From: Noviherbaspirillum sedimenti
GTDB taxonomy: Bacteria > Pseudomonadota > Gammaproteobacteria > Burkholderiales > Burkholderiaceae_D
Direction of reading: 5' to 3'
DNA length: 64,000 bases
NCBI RefSeq assembly: GCF_003590835.1
Contig: NZ_QYUQ01000002.1
Coordinates: forward strand, 1,116,001 to 1,180,000
Under the pieces are notes generated by a model. That model did not search any database, had not been told where the DNA came from, and saw only the letters and a list, made by a program, of their open reading frames with translations. A program made the translations under genes and the position numbers. Of this stretch, positions 61,372-64,000 are shown in pieces; position 1 is the stretch's first letter, and each line of letters opens with the position of its first letter.

Positions 61372-62055
61372 TTAGACCAGCCGGCCCGCCGCAATCGTGA
61401 TGGTGCTCGCGCAGCGCGCGGCAATCGAAGCGTCATGCGTGACCAGCACCAGGGTCGAACCGCGCTCCTGGTTCAACTCGAACATCAGGCGGATCACCGC
61501 TTCGCCAGTGACGGCATCAAGGCTGCCGGTGGGCTCGTCGGCCAGCAGCAACGGCGGCTCGGTGACGAATGCGCGCGCCAGCGCCACCCGCTGCTGCTCG
61601 CCGCCGGACAGGTATTTCGGAAAATGCCTGAGGCGACTGGCCAGACCGACACGCTCCAGCATCGCCTGCGCCTTGGGCCGCGCCTCGCGGTCGCCGCGCA
61701 ACTCCAGCGGCAGCATGACGTTTTCCAGCGCGTTCATGTGCGCCACCAGCTGGAAAGACTGGAACACGAAGCCCAGCTTTTCCTTGCGTATCTGTGCGCG
61801 GCCATCCTCATCCAGCGCGTAGATGTCGATGCCATCGATTTTCACGCTGCCCGAGCTTGGCGTGTCCAGGCCCGCCAGCAAGCCCAGCAGGGTCGACTTG
61901 CCGGAGCCGGAGGCGCCGATGATGGCCAGCGTGGCGCCGGCTTGCACGGTAAAATGGATATCGTTAAGGATGGTAAGTTCACCGGTCGCATCAGCCACGC
62001 GCTTGCTTAGATGCGTTACTTCGATGGCGGCCTGCAAATTGGAAGGTTCAGTCAT
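61372..62055 (-). CDS. LolD/YbbA-like ABC transporter ATP-binding protein
   Basis: A 227-residue ABC ATPase: Walker A GASGSGKST, signature LSGGEQQRVALARAF, Walker B LLLADEPTGSLD and the H-loop THD. The closest family is LolD/YbbA (MacB-type), whose permease partner is not in the window. Its ATG at 62055-62053 shares two bases (62054-62055) with the divergent tesA ATG (62054-62056). A TTG at 62094 is an alternative start. YbbA is often divergent from tesA in proteobacteria. Confidence 0.86.
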   Translation of the reverse strand: MTEPSNLQAAIEVTHLSKRVADATGELTILNDIHFTVQAGATLAIIGASGSGKSTLLGLLAGLDTPSSGSVKIDGIDIYALDEDGRAQIRKEKLGFVFQSFQLVAHMNALENVMLPLELRGDREARPKAQAMLERVGLASRLRHFPKYLSGGEQQRVALARAFVTEPPLLLADEPTGSLDAVTGEAVIRLMFELNQERGSTLVLVTHDASIAARCASTITIAAGRLV

Positions 62056-62710
62056 GCGCTTTGATAGTTGGTCGAAGGCGCCGCAGTCGCTCAATGCGCT
62101 GCGCGTCCTGCTGCTGTTGGCATTTGCGCTCTTTGCGTCGAGCGCCTATTCTGCATCAAAAACCGTGCTTGTGCTCGGCGACAGTTTGTCGGCGGAATAC
62201 GGCATCGCCCGCGGCACAGGTTGGGTAAATCTTTTGCAGGAACGGCTGCGCGCCGAAAAATTCAACGTCAGCGTCGTCAATGCCAGCATCAGTGGCGAAA
62301 CCACCAGCGGCGGCGCGGCACGCCTGCCGGCCCTGCTGAAAAAACACCAACCCGCTTTTCTCATCATCGAACTGGGCGGCAACGACGGCTTGCGCGGCCT
62401 GTCGCTGGAGGCGACCGAAGCCAACCTGCGCGCGATGATCAAGGCAGGCCAGCTTGCCAAGGCAAAAGTGCTGTTGCTCGGCATGCGCCTGCCGCCCAAC
62501 TACGGCGCCACCTACACGGAAAATTTTCATGCGCTATACGGCAAACTGGCGCGCGAAAACAAGACCGCACTGGTGCCGTTTTTCCTGGAAGGCATCGCCA
62601 CCCGCGAAGATCTTTTCCAATCCGACCGTATCCATCCGAGCGCCGCGGCCCACACCATCCTGCTGGACAATGTCTGGCCGACCCTGAAGCCGCTCCTGCT
62701 GAAAAAGTAA
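62054..62710 (+). CDS. tesA: TesA-type SGNH arylesterase / acyl-CoA thioesterase / lysophospholipase
   Basis: A 218-residue exported SGNH hydrolase: signal peptide ending SAYSA (about 1-34), block I LGDSLSAEYG with nucleophile Ser44, the Gly and Asn blocks in ELGGNDGLRG, and block V DRIHPS with the catalytic Asp-His. TesA is multifunctional on esters and thioesters in the periplasm. ATG 62054 has GGAAGG at good spacing. Followed four bases later by mnmH. Confidence 0.9.
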   Translation: MRFDSWSKAPQSLNALRVLLLLAFALFASSAYSASKTVLVLGDSLSAEYGIARGTGWVNLLQERLRAEKFNVSVVNASISGETTSGGAARLPALLKKHQPAFLIIELGGNDGLRGLSLEATEANLRAMIKAGQLAKAKVLLLGMRLPPNYGATYTENFHALYGKLARENKTALVPFFLEGIATREDLFQSDRIHPSAAAHTILLDNVWPTLKPLLLKK

Positions 62711-62714
62711 GTCC

Positions 62715-63776
62715 ATGAAATACCCTGCCCTGCTGCCGTTCGCCGAAATCCTGCCGCTGCTCGATCAGTTCGACACCATCATCGACGCCCGCAGCGAAGC
62801 CGAATTCGCCGAAGACCGCCTGCCGGGTGCCATCAATTGTCCGGTGCTGAACAACGAACAGCGCATCCGCGTCGGCACCCTTTACAAGCAAGTTGGCGCC
62901 TTCGAAGCCAAGAAGCTGGGCGCCGCGCTGGTGGCTCGCAATATCGCAACCCATATCGATACCCTGTTCGCCGACAAGCCGCGCGACTGGAAACCGCTGG
63001 TGTATTGCTGGCGCGGCGGCAACCGCAGCGGCTCGATGGCGCACATCCTGGCGAAAATCGGCTGGCCGGTGGTGCAACTCGACGGCGGCTACAAGGAATA
63101 CCGCCGCCACGTCAATGCGGCGCTGGCCGAGCTGCCGGCGCGCTTTTCCTTCCGTGTGATTGCCGGCCCCACCGGCAGCGGCAAGAGCGCGCTGTTACGC
63201 ACCCTCGCGGCTGAAGGCGCGCAAGTGCTCGATCTCGAACAACTGGCATCGCACCGCGGCTCGCTGCTGGGCGACATTCCCGACGCTCCGCAGCCATCCC
63301 AAAAGGCGTTCGAAAGCGGTATCTGGCAGGCATTGCGCCGCTTCGACCCGGCGCAGCCCGTGTTCGTCGAATCCGAGAGCAAGAAAGTGGGCAAGCTGCG
63401 CGTGCCCGATACCTTGATGGAGAAGATGCGCGCCTCGCCATGCATAGCGCTGTCGCTGTCGATTGCCGATCGCGTGGCGCTGCTGATGCGGGAATATGCC
63501 CATTTCGTCGCCGATCCGGCGGCGCTGAACCGCCAGCTCGATTGCCTGGTGCCGCTGCATGGCCGGGAAAAGATCGCACGCTGGCAGGCCATGGCGGCAG
63601 CCGGAGAAATGGCGCCAATGGTGGAAGAACTGCTGGTGCAGCACTATGACCCGGCCTATCTGCGCTCGATCGACAGGAATTTCACGCGCTTCGCGCAGGC
63701 GCGCCAGGTGTCGCTAGCCGACATTTCGGCACAGAGCTTCGTTGCGGCTGCCCGGGATCTGCTGGCGTCCAGCTAG
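62715..63776 (+). CDS. mnmH: tRNA 2-selenouridine synthase
   Basis: A 353-residue enzyme that converts 2-thiouridine to 2-selenouridine at tRNA wobble positions via a geranylated intermediate. The rhodanese domain (about 10-130) has the catalytic Cys98 in VYCWRGGNRSGS, followed by a P-loop domain with GPTGSGKSALL (151-161). It needs selenophosphate from SelD, which is not in the window. It lies four bases after tesA, probably one transcript. Confidence 0.92.
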   Translation: MKYPALLPFAEILPLLDQFDTIIDARSEAEFAEDRLPGAINCPVLNNEQRIRVGTLYKQVGAFEAKKLGAALVARNIATHIDTLFADKPRDWKPLVYCWRGGNRSGSMAHILAKIGWPVVQLDGGYKEYRRHVNAALAELPARFSFRVIAGPTGSGKSALLRTLAAEGAQVLDLEQLASHRGSLLGDIPDAPQPSQKAFESGIWQALRRFDPAQPVFVESESKKVGKLRVPDTLMEKMRASPCIALSLSIADRVALLMREYAHFVADPAALNRQLDCLVPLHGREKIARWQAMAAAGEMAPMVEELLVQHYDPAYLRSIDRNFTRFAQARQVSLADISAQSFVAAARDLLASS

Positions 63777-63808
63777 CGCGTTCTCCAGCAAGCCCCTCCC
63801 GCGCACAT

Positions 63809-63838
63809 AAAAAAACCGCCCATCGGAGCGGTTTTTTT
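63809..63838. terminator. Bidirectional terminator between mnmH and ppiD
   Basis: A7-CCGC stem with GCGG-T7 and loop CCATCGGA, flanked by A and T tracts so that it works for both converging genes. Confidence 0.88.
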
Positions 63839-63856
63839 ATGCTGCAGCCGAACGGC

Positions 63857-64000
63857 TTACTGCGCGGCTTCGGTCTCGGACTTGGCCTGGTCCACCGGCT
63901 TCAACAACTTGACCTTGGCTTTCTGCTTGAGCGATTCAACGTAGGCTGCGGCTTCCTGCTGCGCCATGATGCCGGCGATCTGCTGCTGCTCGGCCTGGCG
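63857..64000 (-). CDS. ppiD: PpiD/SurA-like peptidyl-prolyl isomerase, C-terminal end only
   Basis: The last 47 codons of a leftward gene that continues beyond the window; stop TAA is at 63857-63859. The C-terminal stretch reads QQQIAGIMAQQEAAAYVESL then KQKAKVKLL, characteristic of the end of PpiD. PpiD is an inner-membrane-anchored periplasmic chaperone. Family assignment from this short tail is tentative. Confidence 0.6.
   Translation of the reverse strand, partial: RQAEQQQIAGIMAQQEAAAYVESLKQKAKVKLLKPVDQAKSETEAAQ

Overview
The window is a gene-dense, roughly 60% GC stretch of a Gram-negative chromosome, most likely a betaproteobacterium of the Burkholderiales (Oxalobacteraceae-like). This rests on protein character and the combination of an EpsB/D/E/F/G/L-type exopolysaccharide (EPS) locus, a prkA-DUF444-spoVR operon, a single-chain PurL and a five-gene Liv-type transporter. 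It is inference, not a taxonomic test. I saw no tRNA, rRNA, CRISPR array, insertion sequence or phage gene.

1-7.4 kb is ordinary metabolism and regulation: a truncated TetR regulator, a type II NADH dehydrogenase preceded by a 22-codon leader ORF, a hotdog acyl-CoA thioesterase, a Pat-type protein acetyltransferase (acyl-CoA synthetase fused to GNAT), and a divergent LysR/MFS pair.

7.4-14.8 kb is the most unusual accessory region: a set of predicted lipoproteins, four of which have low-complexity linkers. It contains a dimethylformamidase-like protein with a C-terminal ricin lectin domain, a galactose oxidase (copper-radical oxidase) homologue that keeps every active-site residue, a separate ricin-type lectin lipoprotein, a c-type cytochrome lipoprotein overlapping a SCO copper chaperone, and an unrecognised lipoprotein. 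Three good hairpin terminators divide it into units. A perfect FadR/GntR-like dyad lies upstream of the oxidase and a perfect 10-bp inverted repeat lies upstream of the unrecognised lipoprotein.

15.2-37.4 kb is the EPS locus. A rightward arm (galU remnant, two GT4 glycosyltransferases, a methyltransferase) meets a long leftward train: epsL, epsD, epsE, epsF, epsG, a Wzx-like flippase, two paralogous glycosyltransferases, a Wzy-like polymerase, a third glycosyltransferase and an exported TIM-barrel glycosidase. Divergent from epsL are the initiating phosphoglycosyltransferase epsB and a GAF-GGDEF diguanylate cyclase with intact active and inhibitory sites. EpsB starts the lipid-linked unit, the glycosyltransferases extend it, Wzx/Wzy flip and polymerise it, EpsF/EpsG control length, EpsE/EpsL export it, and the glycosidase probably trims it.

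37.6-45 kb holds an unrecognised single-pass membrane protein, a YjfB-type small motility protein followed by an 11-bp x 6 tandem repeat, the prkA-DUF444-spoVR stress operon and a ferredoxin-NADP reductase. 45-50 kb is the Liv-type ABC transporter. 50-64 kb is housekeeping: selO-msrB-yciB-bolA with a parvulin isomerase, purL, dadA, nnr, a LolD/YbbA-like ATPase divergent from tesA with overlapping start codons, mnmH and the 3' end of ppiD.
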